A program made the translations under genes and the position numbers. Below the pieces are notes generated by a model, which saw only the letters and a program-made list of their open reading frames with translations, did no database searches and was not told the DNA's origin. This document shows positions 25,477 through 37,934 of a stretch of 64,000 nucleotides of DNA, piece after piece. Source of the DNA: Sulfurovum sp. (lineage in GTDB: Bacteria > Campylobacterota > Campylobacteria > Campylobacterales > Sulfurovaceae); assembly GCA_020525365.1 (NCBI GenBank), contig JAIZOF010000001.1:1015456-1079455 (forward strand), given 5' to 3'. Positions within the stretch are counted from its first letter, which is position 1. Each line of letters opens with the position of its first letter.

Positions 25477-26358
25477 TTATTTTTTCTTAAATAGACCATA
25501 TTTTTTACGTTTTTCCCAAAGGCTTTTACGTGAGATTCCAAGTTTTTTGGAGAGTTCAGTATCAGGAAATTTATATTGAAAAGAGTTGATAATAAATTTG
25601 ACATAGTCGTCAATGGTAAGAATCTCATTTTGATCATAGAGTTTTGACTCAGTATTGAGAATAATTGTACTATAGTCACATTCAAGATCGATTGTACTAG
25701 AAAGAATAAAGTCTCTTCCCTTTAAAGCATTAAGTAGAAAGTCTCTGTCTGCTTTTTTTAGTGTATGTATTTCGGTAATATAAAGTAGAGAGTTTATATC
25801 GATACTCTCAAGTTTTTCTTTCCATACTTTCTTTTCAAGAGGAATAAATGTTAGCAATCTATTGTTTTTATGGGTATATTCAAAAACAATTTTATCCACT
25901 AGGCGCTGATAGTTGGTTCGAATTACCAGTGGTGTGCTAAGTGTATTAACATCAAAATCAGTTTCAATATCTTGCAGTAAATTTTCCATATATTCTTGGT
26001 AGAGATGTGTATATTTTTTGAGTTCTTGATATTCTTGGTAATGTTCTATCTTTCGCAATAACTCTTCAATCATGAATGGTTTCACAATGTAGTCTTTAGC
26101 ACCTAATTTTAGTGGTTCGCCAACTGTATCGTTGTTAATGTAAGAAACCATTAGAATAATGATTTTTTCCTTGAACTGTGTAATTAATGGTGTAGTACTT
26201 TGTCCAGGAAGATTCGTCGAGAGTAGATATACATCACCACTACTTTGCATTGCTTCCTTGGTGGAGCTATATATTTCTGTTTCAAATCCATTTTCTCCAA
26301 GTTTTGAAGCAATGCTTTGTGCCAAATAGAGTTCATTTTCTACAATGATAATTTTCAT
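25477..26358 (-). CDS. Atypical orphan response regulator, HP1021/Cj1608 type
   Basis: A 293-residue protein with an N-terminal receiver domain and a C-terminal Fis-like helix-turn-helix (DTELSKKLGISRKSLWEKRKKYG), and no AAA+ ATPase domain in between. The receiver keeps the lysine in DYIVKPFM. The phospho-acceptor Asp is replaced by Ser (about S47, VYLLSTNLPG), and the acidic pocket reads VENE. This, together with its place next to ispDF, matches the Helicobacter pylori HP1021 and Campylobacter Cj1608 family. Those are orphan regulators that act without phosphorylation and have been linked to redox response and replication-origin control. It overlaps ispDF by 4 nt (ATGA). Confidence 0.85.
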   Translation of the reverse strand: MKIIIVENELYLAQSIASKLGENGFETEIYSSTKEAMQSSGDVYLLSTNLPGQSTTPLITQFKEKIIILMVSYINNDTVGEPLKLGAKDYIVKPFMIEELLRKIEHYQEYQELKKYTHLYQEYMENLLQDIETDFDVNTLSTPLVIRTNYQRLVDKIVFEYTHKNNRLLTFIPLEKKVWKEKLESIDINSLLYITEIHTLKKADRDFLLNALKGRDFILSSTIDLECDYSTIILNTESKLYDQNEILTIDDYVKFIINSFQYKFPDTELSKKLGISRKSLWEKRKKYGLFKKK

Positions 26359-27497
26359 AATTTTTTTCCACTATTGAGATATTTCTTCCAATTAAAGTAG
26401 GTTAAATTTGCCACAGCATACACAGTGATGCCTTCCTTGCGTCCAACAAAACCAAGTTTTTCAGCAGTAGTTGCTTTGATATTTACTCGATTAGGAGTAA
26501 TACCAAGCAGAGAGGCAAGAGTGGTACGCATTTTTGTTTTATAGGGTAGCAGTCTAGGAACCTGTGCCATGATAGTTATATCAACATTGTTTATCTTTAG
26601 TCCGTAGGAGTTAATGCGTTTTACAATATCTTCAAGCATTTCCGTTGAATCTATATCAGCATAGGTTGGATCTGTATCAGGGTAGAACTCGCCAATATCT
26701 CCCATACCTGAAGCCCCCATAAGTGCATCAATAAGTGCATGAATGGCAACATCACCATCACTATGTGCCTTGAATCCATAGTTAACATCAATGGTGACAC
26801 CACAGAGTTTCATGATTTTACCATTTTCAAATGGGTGGATATCGATACCAAATCCCACAATATTTGTTGCAGTAGGTGCATGAAGACAGCTAAGTTTTTC
26901 AAGATCATTTTGTGTGGTTAGCTTGTGTGCGAGTGGTGATCCATCGACAAAGTGTACTTTTTCTCCCAATGCCATAATGGCAGAGCTCTCATCCGTAAAA
27001 ATCTGTTCCGTAGAGAGTGCCTTTTTGAGTATTTTGGTGACACTTAATTGTGGGGTTTGAATGATGCGTACTTTTTCACGATTAATAGGGGTATCATCCA
27101 TATAGAGTGTATCGGCTATAGGCAGTACTGGCACAATGCAAGATGCCTTCTCTTTGGCATCAAGAATACGCATTATCATCTCACAAGGTACGCAACATCG
27201 AGCAATATCGCTAACCATGACATATTCTGTTTCCACCCTAGAAAGTGCATTGATAAGTGAAGCTTGTCTACTATTGCTACCCGCAATGAATGTGTAATCT
27301 GCAAAGTACTTCATATAGTGTATCTCATCTGTAGATGAGACAATGATAATATTTGCAAAGATCCCTGTGGCTTCAAACTGTTGTGCTACTTGAAGCCACA
27401 AAGGAGTCTCTCCACTATAGAGCCACTGTTTCTTAACACTACTTTTAAAACGAGATGAATTGCCTGCACCAAGAAGTATGAGTGTTATTTTTGACAA
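26355..27497 (-). CDS. ispDF: Bifunctional IspD-IspF isoprenoid enzyme
   Basis: This 380-residue fusion performs two steps of the MEP pathway. The N-terminal half is the cytidylyltransferase (ILLGAGNSSRFKSSVKKQW ... VMVSDIARCCVP). The C-terminal half, from about residue 215, is MECDP synthase (GFGIDIHPFENG, AHSDGDVAIHALIDALMGA, GEFYPDTDP). The fused form is usual in Campylobacterota. It is divergent from mrp. The translational overlap with the regulator gene is conserved with Helicobacter and Campylobacter. Confidence 0.94.
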   Translation of the reverse strand: MSKITLILLGAGNSSRFKSSVKKQWLYSGETPLWLQVAQQFEATGIFANIIIVSSTDEIHYMKYFADYTFIAGSNSRQASLINALSRVETEYVMVSDIARCCVPCEMIMRILDAKEKASCIVPVLPIADTLYMDDTPINREKVRIIQTPQLSVTKILKKALSTEQIFTDESSAIMALGEKVHFVDGSPLAHKLTTQNDLEKLSCLHAPTATNIVGFGIDIHPFENGKIMKLCGVTIDVNYGFKAHSDGDVAIHALIDALMGASGMGDIGEFYPDTDPTYADIDSTEMLEDIVKRINSYGLKINNVDITIMAQVPRLLPYKTKMRTTLASLLGITPNRVNIKATTAEKLGFVGRKEGITVYAVANLTYFNWKKYLNSGKKL

Positions 27498-27694
27498 TTT
27501 TTACCCCTCTTATGTATCAAATTGTAACGGATTATACAGAGTAAAACCTTGATAATATCTTTAGTGTATATCCTAAAGAGAGTAGATTCAATTTTAAATA
27601 GGACTTGAATTATCTTATTTTAATAAAAATTAAAGACTATTTAAGATTTGGGTGGTATAACTCAAATATCAAATTTTTATATAGGAGTCACCAT

Positions 27695-28876
27695 ATGACA
27701 CAAGAGAATGTATTAGAAGCATTAAAAAATGTAACCTATCCGGGATTTACGAAAGACATTGTAACTTTTGGATTTGTAAAAGATATTGTAATTGATGAAA
27801 AATGTATCTCTTTGACTATCGATATCACATCATCTGCCAATGAAGTGAAAGAACAGCTTATAAATGAAGCAACTATAGAGCTAAAAAAAGCTGGTTTTGA
27901 GGAGATTGATATTGCTATCAAGGCACCACAGCCACCTAAACAGATGAGTAACTCTATTAGTGGAAAGAATATTGCACCACATGTTAAAAGTTTTGTAATG
28001 GTTTCATCAGGAAAGGGTGGGGTTGGAAAATCAACTACTGCTGTAAACCTTGCAATTGCTATGGCAATGCAAGGTAAAAAGGTTGGATTGCTTGATGCAG
28101 ATATTTATGGACCAAATATTCCTCGTATGATGGGGCTTGAAGATCAAAAACCAGAGATTCAAGGAAACAAGGTACTTCCTTTAAAAGCATATGGTGTTGA
28201 AGTTATGTCCATGGGTTCACTTATGGAGCCAGGACAGTCTCTTATTTGGAGAGGCTCCATGATTATGAAAGCCATTGAACAGTTTCTTCGAGATATCCTT
28301 TGGTCAGAGCTCGATGTGCTTGTAATTGATATGCCTCCAGGAACGGGTGATGCACAGCTAACACTGGCACAGTCTGTACCGGTAACTGCAGGCATTACGG
28401 TTACAACACCACAGGAAGTATCTTTGGATGACTCAAGGAGATCACTTGATATGTTCCAAAAATTACATATTCCGACAGCAGGTATTATTGAGAATATGTC
28501 AGGATTTATCTGTCCAAGTTGTGAAACTGAATCTGATATCTTTGGCATAGGTACGACCGAGCCAGTTGCCAAAGAGTATGATACAGATGTTGTTGCACGT
28601 ATTCCAATAGAGCCTGCCATTAGAGTAGGGGGGGATACAGGTATGCCAGTTACTTACCATAAACCAGCCTCTGAAACAGCTAAGCGTTATCAAGAGGCAG
28701 CAAGAAACCTACTTGCATTTATTGACAAAGTGCAAACAGAGGGAGGTGCAGACAATACAGCTATTCAGCCAACTACACCTCCAGGCGTAAGCGCATGTAG
28801 TACTGGAGCGGGTGCTACAAATACACATTCTAATGGTGGGCACTCTCACGGTAATGGTGGATGTGGCTGCCATTAA
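27695..28876 (+). CDS. Mrp/ApbC/NBP35-family Fe-S cluster carrier ATPase
   Basis: A 393-residue protein with an N-terminal MIP18/DUF59 domain (residues 1-85) followed by the deviant Walker A loop SSGKGGVGKSTTAVNLA (about residue 110) of ParA-type ATPases. The segment CPSC holds the conserved CxxC of Fe-S scaffold/carrier proteins. It ends with a Gly/His/Cys-rich tail (GHSHGNGGCGCH) that may bind metal. I chose ATG 27695 with TAGGAG upstream; the frame is open earlier but without family similarity. Role: delivery of [4Fe-4S] clusters, matching the many Fe-S proteins here. Confidence 0.92.
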   Translation: MTQENVLEALKNVTYPGFTKDIVTFGFVKDIVIDEKCISLTIDITSSANEVKEQLINEATIELKKAGFEEIDIAIKAPQPPKQMSNSISGKNIAPHVKSFVMVSSGKGGVGKSTTAVNLAIAMAMQGKKVGLLDADIYGPNIPRMMGLEDQKPEIQGNKVLPLKAYGVEVMSMGSLMEPGQSLIWRGSMIMKAIEQFLRDILWSELDVLVIDMPPGTGDAQLTLAQSVPVTAGITVTTPQEVSLDDSRRSLDMFQKLHIPTAGIIENMSGFICPSCETESDIFGIGTTEPVAKEYDTDVVARIPIEPAIRVGGDTGMPVTYHKPASETAKRYQEAARNLLAFIDKVQTEGGADNTAIQPTTPPGVSACSTGAGATNTHSNGGHSHGNGGCGCH

Positions 28877-28932
28877 ATGACTCCTTTTTAGGAAGTAGTT
28901 TATGTTTTAAAAATTGGTAAGGATATCTTAAG

Positions 28933-28963
28933 ACCATAGTTTTGACTATGGTTTGATATTTTT
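28933..28963 (+). terminator. Rho-independent terminator after mrp
   Basis: ACCATAG (28933-28939) pairs with CTATGGT (28946-28952) across a 6-nt loop and is followed by a T-rich tail (TTGATATTTTT). Confidence 0.75.
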
Positions 28964-29041
28964 CTATCAATGTTTTTTATTTCTTCTGCTAAGATATTTT
29001 GCTACAATACCAAATATAAAGCAAGATACAGGAACTACCCC

Positions 29042-29299
29042 ATGACAAATACTGAAAAATTGAAGAACCTTCTTGAGAATGAGATACTCCCTGATCTTGA
29101 AGTGGCAATAGATGAACTTTTTGCTAAGATTGATAAAACTAAAAATGCTTCAAAAGAGGATAAGGTCAATCTTGAAGAGATGCGTGACATGCGTACGGAG
29201 TGCTTTGCGATGGTCGAAGAGATTAAGCGTGATGAGATGGATGAAGAAGAAGCCACAGCACTTCTCGAAGAACTTATCGAAGTTAAAACAGAAGGATAA
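29042..29299 (+). CDS. Small acidic coiled-coil-like protein, unknown
   Basis: An 85-residue protein, highly charged and almost entirely helical by composition (repeated LLENEILPDLE, EEMRDMRTEC, EEEATALLEEL). It has no signal peptide or membrane segment. I do not recognise a family with confidence. ATG 29042 follows ACAGGAAC about 7 nt upstream, and a longer open frame back to 28970 looks non-coding. It has its own region between the mrp terminator and a convergent terminator with metE. Confidence 0.7.
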   Translation: MTNTEKLKNLLENEILPDLEVAIDELFAKIDKTKNASKEDKVNLEEMRDMRTECFAMVEEIKRDEMDEEEATALLEELIEVKTEG

Positions 29300-29323
29300 T
29301 CTTAAATTTATAATAAGACATAA

Positions 29324-29342
29324 GGTAGGCTAGTTGCCTACC
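29324..29342. terminator. Bidirectional hairpin between convergent genes
   Basis: GGTAGGC (29324-29330) pairs with GCCTACC (29336-29342) around a 5-nt loop, between a plus-strand gene ending at 29299 and metE ending at 29360. Flanks are A/T-rich on both sides rather than pure T-tracts. Confidence 0.6.
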
Positions 29343-29359
29343 AATTTAAATGAAATAGT

Positions 29360-31633
29360 TTATATATTGAGCTTCTCTCTCACAATTTCTACCGCTTTCA
29401 CCATATTTTCTAAACTTGGTTTCACCTCTTCCCATTTTCGGGTTTTTAGTCCACAGTCAGGATTGATCCAAAGTTGCTCTTTGGGGAGTACTTCTAGTAA
29501 CTTCTCTATTTGTATCACAATCTCTTCGGTACTTGGGATTCGTGGAGAGTGGATATCATAAACACCTGGTCCTACTTCTTGCTTATAGCCTACTTCAGCA
29601 AAAATTTTGAGTAGTTCGTTACCGCTTCTTGCAGTCTCTATGGAGATAACATCGGCATCCATTGCTTCAATAGTTCGGATAATATCGTTAAACTCCGAGT
29701 AGCACATATGAGTGTGGATTTGTGTCTCTTCTCTTGCGGTACTAACAGCAAGTCTAAAATCACGTACTGCCCAGCTTTCATACTCTGGAATATTTTCATT
29801 TCGTAAAGGATATCCCTCTTTGAATGCTGCTTCATCTACCTGAATAATTTTAATACCTGCTTGCTGTAAATCATCTACTTCATCACAAATAGCGAGTGCA
29901 ATCTGCTTACTCACTTCGCTTCGAGGTAGATCATCGCGCACAAAAGACCAATTTAAAATAGTTACAGGTCCTGTAAGCATACCTTTCATTATCTTCTCTG
30001 TTTTACTTTGTGCATAAGTAATCCAGTCAACTGTCATTGGTTTGGGGCGACTAATGTCACCATATATAAATGGTGGCTTAACACAACGACTACCATAACT
30101 CTGTACCCATCCATTCTGGCTAAATCCATATCCTTTGAGCTGTTCGCCAAAATACTCAACCATGTCGTTACGCTCTGGTTCACCGTGTACAAGTATTTCC
30201 AAACCACAGGATTCTTGAAATTTAACACACTCATTGATATATGCTTGCATTGCTTTAATATAGGTCTCTTCATCAATGGCACCCTGCTTGAAGTCACGTC
30301 TTGCTTGTCGTACCTCTGGTGTCTGTGGGAAAGATCCAATGGTTGTGGTTGCCAATGGTTTGTAGTTGAGCGTATTGTGTTGGGTGTCAATGCGATCCTC
30401 GTAAGCACCATCACGAACCCATTTGCTAATTGCTTCGGTACGCCCCTGTACTGATTTGTCATGGATACGTACAGAATTTCGACGACTTTCGTTGGCAACA
30501 CGATTGGCTTCAAGTGTTACATTCTCGCCTTCAGTCAATACTTCATCAAAGAAGCATTTAGTAATAAGATTAATCTCACCTAGTTTTTCTACTGCATAAG
30601 AAAGCCAGTTCTTCACCTCAGTATCCATCTTCTCTTCATATTTTAGAGTGAATGGTGTATGCAATAGTGAGCTAGAGCTAGAGATAATAATATTACACTT
30701 CTCAATTTTTTCAGCAATTTTCTCTAGTAGTCCAACGGTTGTATCGATATCATTTTTCCAGATATTGCGTCCATCTACTACGCCAGCAATAAGCTTTTTA
30801 TTGCTTTGAGAAAGTGCATCAAGGCATTCAAAATTCTTTTTGCCATAAAGAAAATCTAGTCCAATACCCCAGACTGGAGTGTGTACTAGCACCTTGGTTG
30901 CTTCGGTAGCATGTTCAAAGTAGGTAGAAACAATGATATTGACATTATCAGATACCTTGCAGAGTGTATCGTAACAAGGTTTAATGAGACTTAAGTGTTT
31001 TTGTTCAATATCTTTAACAAAAATTGGTTCGTCAATTTGTATATAAACTTCGTTGTCAAGTGTGCTAATCTCCTTAATCAATTTCTCGTAAAGTGGGAGT
31101 ATCTTACTAAAAAGCTCATATGTATCACCTCTATCGGTACGCTTAGAGAGTCCAAGGAAGGTTAGTGGACCAATTAGATTTATTTTAGTGGTAATGCCTT
31201 GTGATTTTGCCTCTTTGTACTCTTTTATGAGTTTAGTTGCATTGAGTTGATAATTATCATTTGGGTGGAGTTCTGGAACAATATAGTGGTAGTTAGTGTT
31301 GAACCATTTGGTCATCTCCATAGCGACAGCATCTTTATTTCCTCTTGCCATAGCAAAGTAGAGTGTTTCTTTTTCAAGCCCTTTAAACCGTGCTGGAATT
31401 GCACCAAGCATAATAGCTGTATCAAGCATATTATCGTAAAGTGAGAAGTCGTTACTAGAGATAAAATCAATACCAGCATTTTTTTGGTAGTTCCAGTGTC
31501 GTGCCTTGAGTTCTGAGGCAACTTTTTCAACTTCAGCAAAATCTATCTCTTTTGCCCAGAATTTTTCTAATACTTTTTTAAGTTCCCTCTGCTCCCCAAT
31601 ACGTGGGAAGCCTATAATGTAATTATGTGACAT
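29360..31633 (-). CDS. metE: Cobalamin-independent methionine synthase
   Basis: MetE transfers a methyl group from 5-methyltetrahydropteroyl-triglutamate to homocysteine. The 757-residue protein has the duplicated barrel typical of the family: GFPRIGEQRELKK at the N-terminus, HGEPERNDMVEYF in the second barrel, and zinc ligands in HTHMCYSEF and NPDCGLKTR. I start at MSHNYIIGF (31633), because AAAAGGA sits just upstream of that ATG; the ATG at 31648 precedes the ribosome site. No S-box or other methionine riboswitch is evident upstream. Confidence 0.95.
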   Translation of the reverse strand: MSHNYIIGFPRIGEQRELKKVLEKFWAKEIDFAEVEKVASELKARHWNYQKNAGIDFISSNDFSLYDNMLDTAIMLGAIPARFKGLEKETLYFAMARGNKDAVAMEMTKWFNTNYHYIVPELHPNDNYQLNATKLIKEYKEAKSQGITTKINLIGPLTFLGLSKRTDRGDTYELFSKILPLYEKLIKEISTLDNEVYIQIDEPIFVKDIEQKHLSLIKPCYDTLCKVSDNVNIIVSTYFEHATEATKVLVHTPVWGIGLDFLYGKKNFECLDALSQSNKKLIAGVVDGRNIWKNDIDTTVGLLEKIAEKIEKCNIIISSSSSLLHTPFTLKYEEKMDTEVKNWLSYAVEKLGEINLITKCFFDEVLTEGENVTLEANRVANESRRNSVRIHDKSVQGRTEAISKWVRDGAYEDRIDTQHNTLNYKPLATTTIGSFPQTPEVRQARRDFKQGAIDEETYIKAMQAYINECVKFQESCGLEILVHGEPERNDMVEYFGEQLKGYGFSQNGWVQSYGSRCVKPPFIYGDISRPKPMTVDWITYAQSKTEKIMKGMLTGPVTILNWSFVRDDLPRSEVSKQIALAICDEVDDLQQAGIKIIQVDEAAFKEGYPLRNENIPEYESWAVRDFRLAVSTAREETQIHTHMCYSEFNDIIRTIEAMDADVISIETARSGNELLKIFAEVGYKQEVGPGVYDIHSPRIPSTEEIVIQIEKLLEVLPKEQLWINPDCGLKTRKWEEVKPSLENMVKAVEIVREKLNI

Positions 31634-31649
31634 ATATATCCTTTTCATT

Positions 31650-32153
31650 TAATATATAAAATTGATGTGTAGAGTGGGTTTATCCACCAAGCAGGTATGC
31701 AAAATTTGTAATTAAAACTATGTATTAATTATCAAACGGGAGGATGTATGCCCGTACGTCTAAAAGCATAGAATGTCGTATAATAAGGACATCGTGGAAT
31801 AAAGTGGTTTAACAGTAATACAAGACGTGCTTTGTATTTATAATAACAGTTACAACGGTAGGAATTAATTGTCTGAAGAGTTGTATCTAGCGTTTTAAGT
31901 GAGTTTTTATGATCATTTAATCGAAAAAGTGTTTGAGTAGAGATGGCATGAGTTCGGAGTTTATAGATGGCAGGATAAACAAGTGTGGGCAATAGCATGA
32001 AATATCTCTTGTCAAATCCACGAAGCATGACGACACTTCTCCTTTGTTAATAGGTTTTTAATGTGCAATTATAACCTGAAAAGATTTAGGAAAAATAAAA
32101 GTAGCTTCACTTAAGAGAAATTTTATCTTTTATTGACTATAGTGGAAGTTCAA
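31650..32153. other. Long intergenic region between metE and the TPP riboswitch
   Basis: About 500 bases between divergent metE and thiC. It contains one possible minus-strand gene (31732-32028). Short hyphenated repeats such as AAACGGGAGGATGTATGCCCGT near 31735 do not form a clear terminator. The metE promoter should lie between 31634 and about 31720. Nothing else can be supported. Confidence 0.4.
31732..32028 (-). CDS. Small basic protein, unknown
   Basis: A 98-residue open frame starting at an ATG with a good ribosome site (AAAGGAG, about 9 nt upstream). The product is basic, Tyr- and Leu-rich, with cysteines in CNCYYKYK and RCPYYTTFYAF. It has no recognisable family, no clear signal peptide and only weak hydrophobic stretches. 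The only argument for it being real is the ribosome site plus its fit in an otherwise empty gap. It could be a chance open frame. Confidence 0.35.
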   Translation of the reverse strand: MLRGFDKRYFMLLPTLVYPAIYKLRTHAISTQTLFRLNDHKNSLKTLDTTLQTINSYRCNCYYKYKARLVLLLNHFIPRCPYYTTFYAFRRTGIHPPV

Positions 32154-32242
32154 ACTCTCGGGGTGTTGACACAGGCAACTGAGAAGGACACAAAATCCTA
32201 CCCGCTGAACTTGAACCGGACAATACCGGCGTAAGGAAGAGT
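32154..32242 (+). promoter_or_regulatory. TPP riboswitch (THI element)
   Basis: Conserved blocks of the thiamine pyrophosphate aptamer appear in order: CTCTCGGGGTG, the CTGAGA core (32199-32204), TACCC followed by GAACTTGAACCGGACAATAC, and CGGCGTAAGGAAG. The outer helix is ACTCT (32154-32158) with AGAGT (32238-32242). It sits 126 nt upstream of thiC. When TPP binds, expression of the thi operon should fall. I see no obvious terminator downstream, so translational or Rho-linked control is more likely. Confidence 0.93.
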
Positions 32243-32325
32243 CTTGTAATACCGCAATATTTTGAGAATCAAACATCTTTTTAAATAGACTTCTCTTTAT
32301 CTTCGATTACAATATTCTCCTTTAA

Positions 32326-35369
<3,044 letters not shown>

Positions 35370-35386
35370 GAAGACAAAGGAGTAAA

Positions 35387-35587
35387 ATGTATATTATATT
35401 GAATGGCGAATCTAAAGTAATTGAGCCACAAACAACCATTACTCATTTAATGAAACAGTTTAATTATGAAATAGGTATTGGTGCAGTGGCTGTTAATATG
35501 GTTTTTATTGCTTCTGGTAACTATGATAAGACTATACTAAAAGAGGGAGATAAAGTGGAGGTACTTGCGCCAGTGTGTGGTGGATAG
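35387..35587 (+). CDS. thiS: Sulfur carrier protein ThiS
   Basis: A 66-residue ubiquitin-fold protein ending in the diagnostic GG (APVCGG), whose carboxylate is adenylated and then thiocarboxylated to donate sulfur to the thiazole ring. An AAAGGAG site precedes the ATG. It is between thiO and thiG. The activating enzyme ThiF is not in this window, so a ThiF/MoeB-like protein must act from elsewhere. Confidence 0.93.
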   Translation: MYIILNGESKVIEPQTTITHLMKQFNYEIGIGAVAVNMVFIASGNYDKTILKEGDKVEVLAPVCGG

Positions 35588-35627
35588 ATATGTTTATTAA
35601 AAAGAAAAAAAGAACAAGGAGAATGCA

Positions 35628-36440
35628 ATGACCAAACATATGGGAAGCAGTGAAAATATATGGAAGATAGGCGGAAAACAGTTGACATCACGAATGTTTA
35701 TCGGCTCAGCACTCTATCCATCGCCAGCAATTATGGAGGCTTCTATTAGGGTTTCTGGTGCAAAGGTGGTTACTGTATCGTTGCGTCGTCAAGGAGTCAA
35801 TAAGGATACCGGAAAGAGTTTTTGGCATATCATTAAAACACTTGGTGTGGAAGTGTTACCCAATACTGCAGGGTGTCACTCTGCTAGGGAAGCAATAACG
35901 GTTGCACAGATGGCACGTGAAGTGTTTAAGACCAATTGGATAAAACTAGAAGTTATAGGCGACCAGTATAATCTTCAGCCTGATCCATACGAGACGGTTG
36001 AAGCAGCAAAAGTATTGACAAAAGAGGGTTTTGAAGTCTTTCCTTACACAACAGATGATCTTGTTGTTGCCAAAAAGCTAGTTGATGCGGGATGTAAGAT
36101 TCTGATGCCATGGGGGTCTCCTATTGGTTCAGGAAAGGGGCTGATGAATCCTTACAATCTTAAAGTAATACGCAAAACTTTTCCTCATATGCCACTCATT
36201 ATTGATGCGGGTATTGGTAAGCCTTCACATGCAACCATGGCAATGGAGTTAGGGTATGATGGTATCTTGATTAACTCTGCTGTAGCATTGGCACAGGATC
36301 CTAAGGTAATGGCAAAAGCATTTGCATTGGCAGTTCAATCTGGACGCATGGGATATGAAGCAGGAGTAATGCAGGAGCGGGATCTGGCATCACCATCAAC
36401 ACCAACGGTTGGTACACCATTTTGGCATCAAAATATATAG
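35628..36440 (+). CDS. thiG: Thiazole synthase
   Basis: A 270-residue TIM-barrel enzyme that forms the thiazole phosphate from DXP, dehydroglycine and ThiS thiocarboxylate. Family motifs: [32 protein letters not shown] with the Schiff-base lysine region, [14 protein letters not shown] and [12 protein letters not shown]. It has an AAGGAGAA ribosome site and follows thiS by 40 nt. Confidence 0.96.
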   Translation: MTKHMGSSENIWKIGGKQLTSRMFIGSALYPSPAIMEASIRVSGAKVVTVSLRRQGVNKDTGKSFWHIIKTLGVEVLPNTAGCHSAREAITVAQMAREVFKTNWIKLEVIGDQYNLQPDPYETVEAAKVLTKEGFEVFPYTTDDLVVAKKLVDAGCKILMPWGSPIGSGKGLMNPYNLKVIRKTFPHMPLIIDAGIGKPSHATMAMELGYDGILINSAVALAQDPKVMAKAFALAVQSGRMGYEAGVMQERDLASPSTPTVGTPFWHQNI

Positions 36441-36478
36441 CAAACAACTGTATCACGCTTATGGGTAAAGGACAATGA

Positions 36479-37117
36479 ATGAAATTTCCAAAATGTGATG
36501 AAACTCCACTAGGTATCTATCCTGTTGTAGATAGGGCAGATAAACTAACACCACTTTATGAATGTGGTATTACTACAGCACAGTTGAGAGTAAAAGATAT
36601 GGAGGGAGAAGCACTCGAAGCAGAAATTATAAAAGGGGTAAATATTTCTAAAAGATACCAAGCCAGATTTTTTATTAATGACTATTGGCAACTTGCTATC
36701 AAGCATAATGCCTATGGAGTACATCTAGGGCAGGAAGATATACAGGGAGCCAGTATGGAGATAGAGGCGATTTATGCTGCTGGCTTACGTCTAGGAATTA
36801 GCTCTCATACTCCCGAAGAGATTGAAATTGCACTTTTGTTTAAGCCTTCTTATTTAGCGATTGGACCCATTTATGAGCCTATCTCGAAGAAGATGTCATA
36901 CAAAGATGTGGGTCCAGAGAAACTCAAACAGTGGGCAAAACATGTGGAGTGTCCCATTGTTGCCATTGGAGGAATTACAGAAAAAAATATTATTGACGTA
37001 GTAGCAATTGGAGTAACAAGTGGTATTGCAATGATTTCAGCCGTATTAGAGAATGGCAGTATATCCAGAAAAAAGACTGAAATACTTATGAAGATATTTG
37101 AATATTATGATAAATGA
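36479..37117 (+). CDS. thiE: Thiamine phosphate synthase
   Basis: A 212-residue barrel protein joining HMP-PP and thiazole phosphate. Key motifs are TAQLRVKD, FFINDYW, GVHLGQED and LAIGPIYEPISKK, with the GGI phosphate loop in VAIGGITEKN. AAAGGA precedes the start; an ATG four bases upstream is in another frame. It overlaps thiD by 11 nt. The protein is a little divergent from typical ThiE at the N-terminus. Confidence 0.88.
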   Translation: MKFPKCDETPLGIYPVVDRADKLTPLYECGITTAQLRVKDMEGEALEAEIIKGVNISKRYQARFFINDYWQLAIKHNAYGVHLGQEDIQGASMEIEAIYAAGLRLGISSHTPEEIEIALLFKPSYLAIGPIYEPISKKMSYKDVGPEKLKQWAKHVECPIVAIGGITEKNIIDVVAIGVTSGIAMISAVLENGSISRKKTEILMKIFEYYDK

Positions 37118-37916
37118 ACATACTCCAACTGTATTGACTATCGCCGGTTTTGACCCTTACGGGGGAGCAGGTATTCAGGCAGATATTAAAACCATTCATG
37201 CACTCCATGGCTATGCTTTTAGTGTCACAACGGCTCTGACTGCTCAGAATTCACAGGGGGTTTCATTGGTAGAAGCAGTAGATGCCTCAACATTTCAGAT
37301 ACAGCTTGAAACATTGTTGAGTGATGTGCAGGTTGATGCAGTTAAAATAGGAATGCTTGCCAATATAGAGATTATTGCTGTAATAGTTGAGATGATTAAA
37401 AAGTATAAACTCAAGAATATAGTGCTTGATACGGTATTGGTTAGTTCTAGTGGAAAACAGCTACTTGAATTAGATGCAATAGAGGCAATGGTGCAGTATC
37501 TTTTCCCACTTTGCAAGATTATCACTCCCAATATTCCCGAAATGAATAGTTTGCTCAATACAAAATTTACTAGCACTAAAACAGAGAGCTCTAAAATAGT
37601 AAATGCACTTTTTAGACTGGGAGTAGATACCATACTTCTTAAGGGTGGACATTCGATTGATACTGAAGCGACTGACTGTCTAGTAACCTCTTCTGGTATT
37701 GACTATTTCTCTTCACCAAGAGTGGAGACTACTCATACTCATGGGACAGGTTGCATTCTCTCTTCCGCCATTGCCATCTATCTTGCCAACAAGCTTCCAC
37801 TCAATGAGAGTGTAAAAAGGGCAAAGCTTTTTCTTTATAAAAAGCTACTACATGCCCAACAGTTAAAGTTTCGATACAAAACAATCAATCAAATCAAGCA
37901 AGAATCAATTTTCTAA
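37107..37916 (+). CDS. thiD: Hydroxymethylpyrimidine (phosphate) kinase
   Basis: A 269-residue ribokinase-fold enzyme that phosphorylates HMP and HMP-P. Motifs: LTIAGFDPYGGAGIQADIKT at the N-terminus, AVKIGMLAN, DTVLVSSSG, ITPNIPEM and the ATP/anion-hole motif THTHGTGCILSSA. Start at ATG 37107 overlaps the end of thiE; a TTG three codons earlier is also open. It ends the thiamine operon and is convergent with glmS after an 18-nt gap. Confidence 0.93.
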   Translation: MINEHTPTVLTIAGFDPYGGAGIQADIKTIHALHGYAFSVTTALTAQNSQGVSLVEAVDASTFQIQLETLLSDVQVDAVKIGMLANIEIIAVIVEMIKKYKLKNIVLDTVLVSSSGKQLLELDAIEAMVQYLFPLCKIITPNIPEMNSLLNTKFTSTKTESSKIVNALFRLGVDTILLKGGHSIDTEATDCLVTSSGIDYFSSPRVETTHTHGTGCILSSAIAIYLANKLPLNESVKRAKLFLYKKLLHAQQLKFRYKTINQIKQESIF

Positions 37917-37934
37917 AAGTATATAGTATTTGGT

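Noticed and set aside
25464-25685. An N-terminal extension of the ATP-sulfurylase homologue overlapping the regulator gene
   Set aside because: The extension reads the regulator's coding sequence in another frame, and a good AAGGA site sits directly before the ATG at 25463.
27605-27694. A 30-residue N-terminal extension of the Mrp protein
   Set aside because: TAGGAG precedes the ATG at 27695, where the family's N-terminal domain begins; the upstream part is AT-rich intergenic sequence.
31650-31730. Methionine or SAM riboswitch upstream of metE
   Set aside because: No conserved riboswitch blocks could be recognised in the minus-strand leader.
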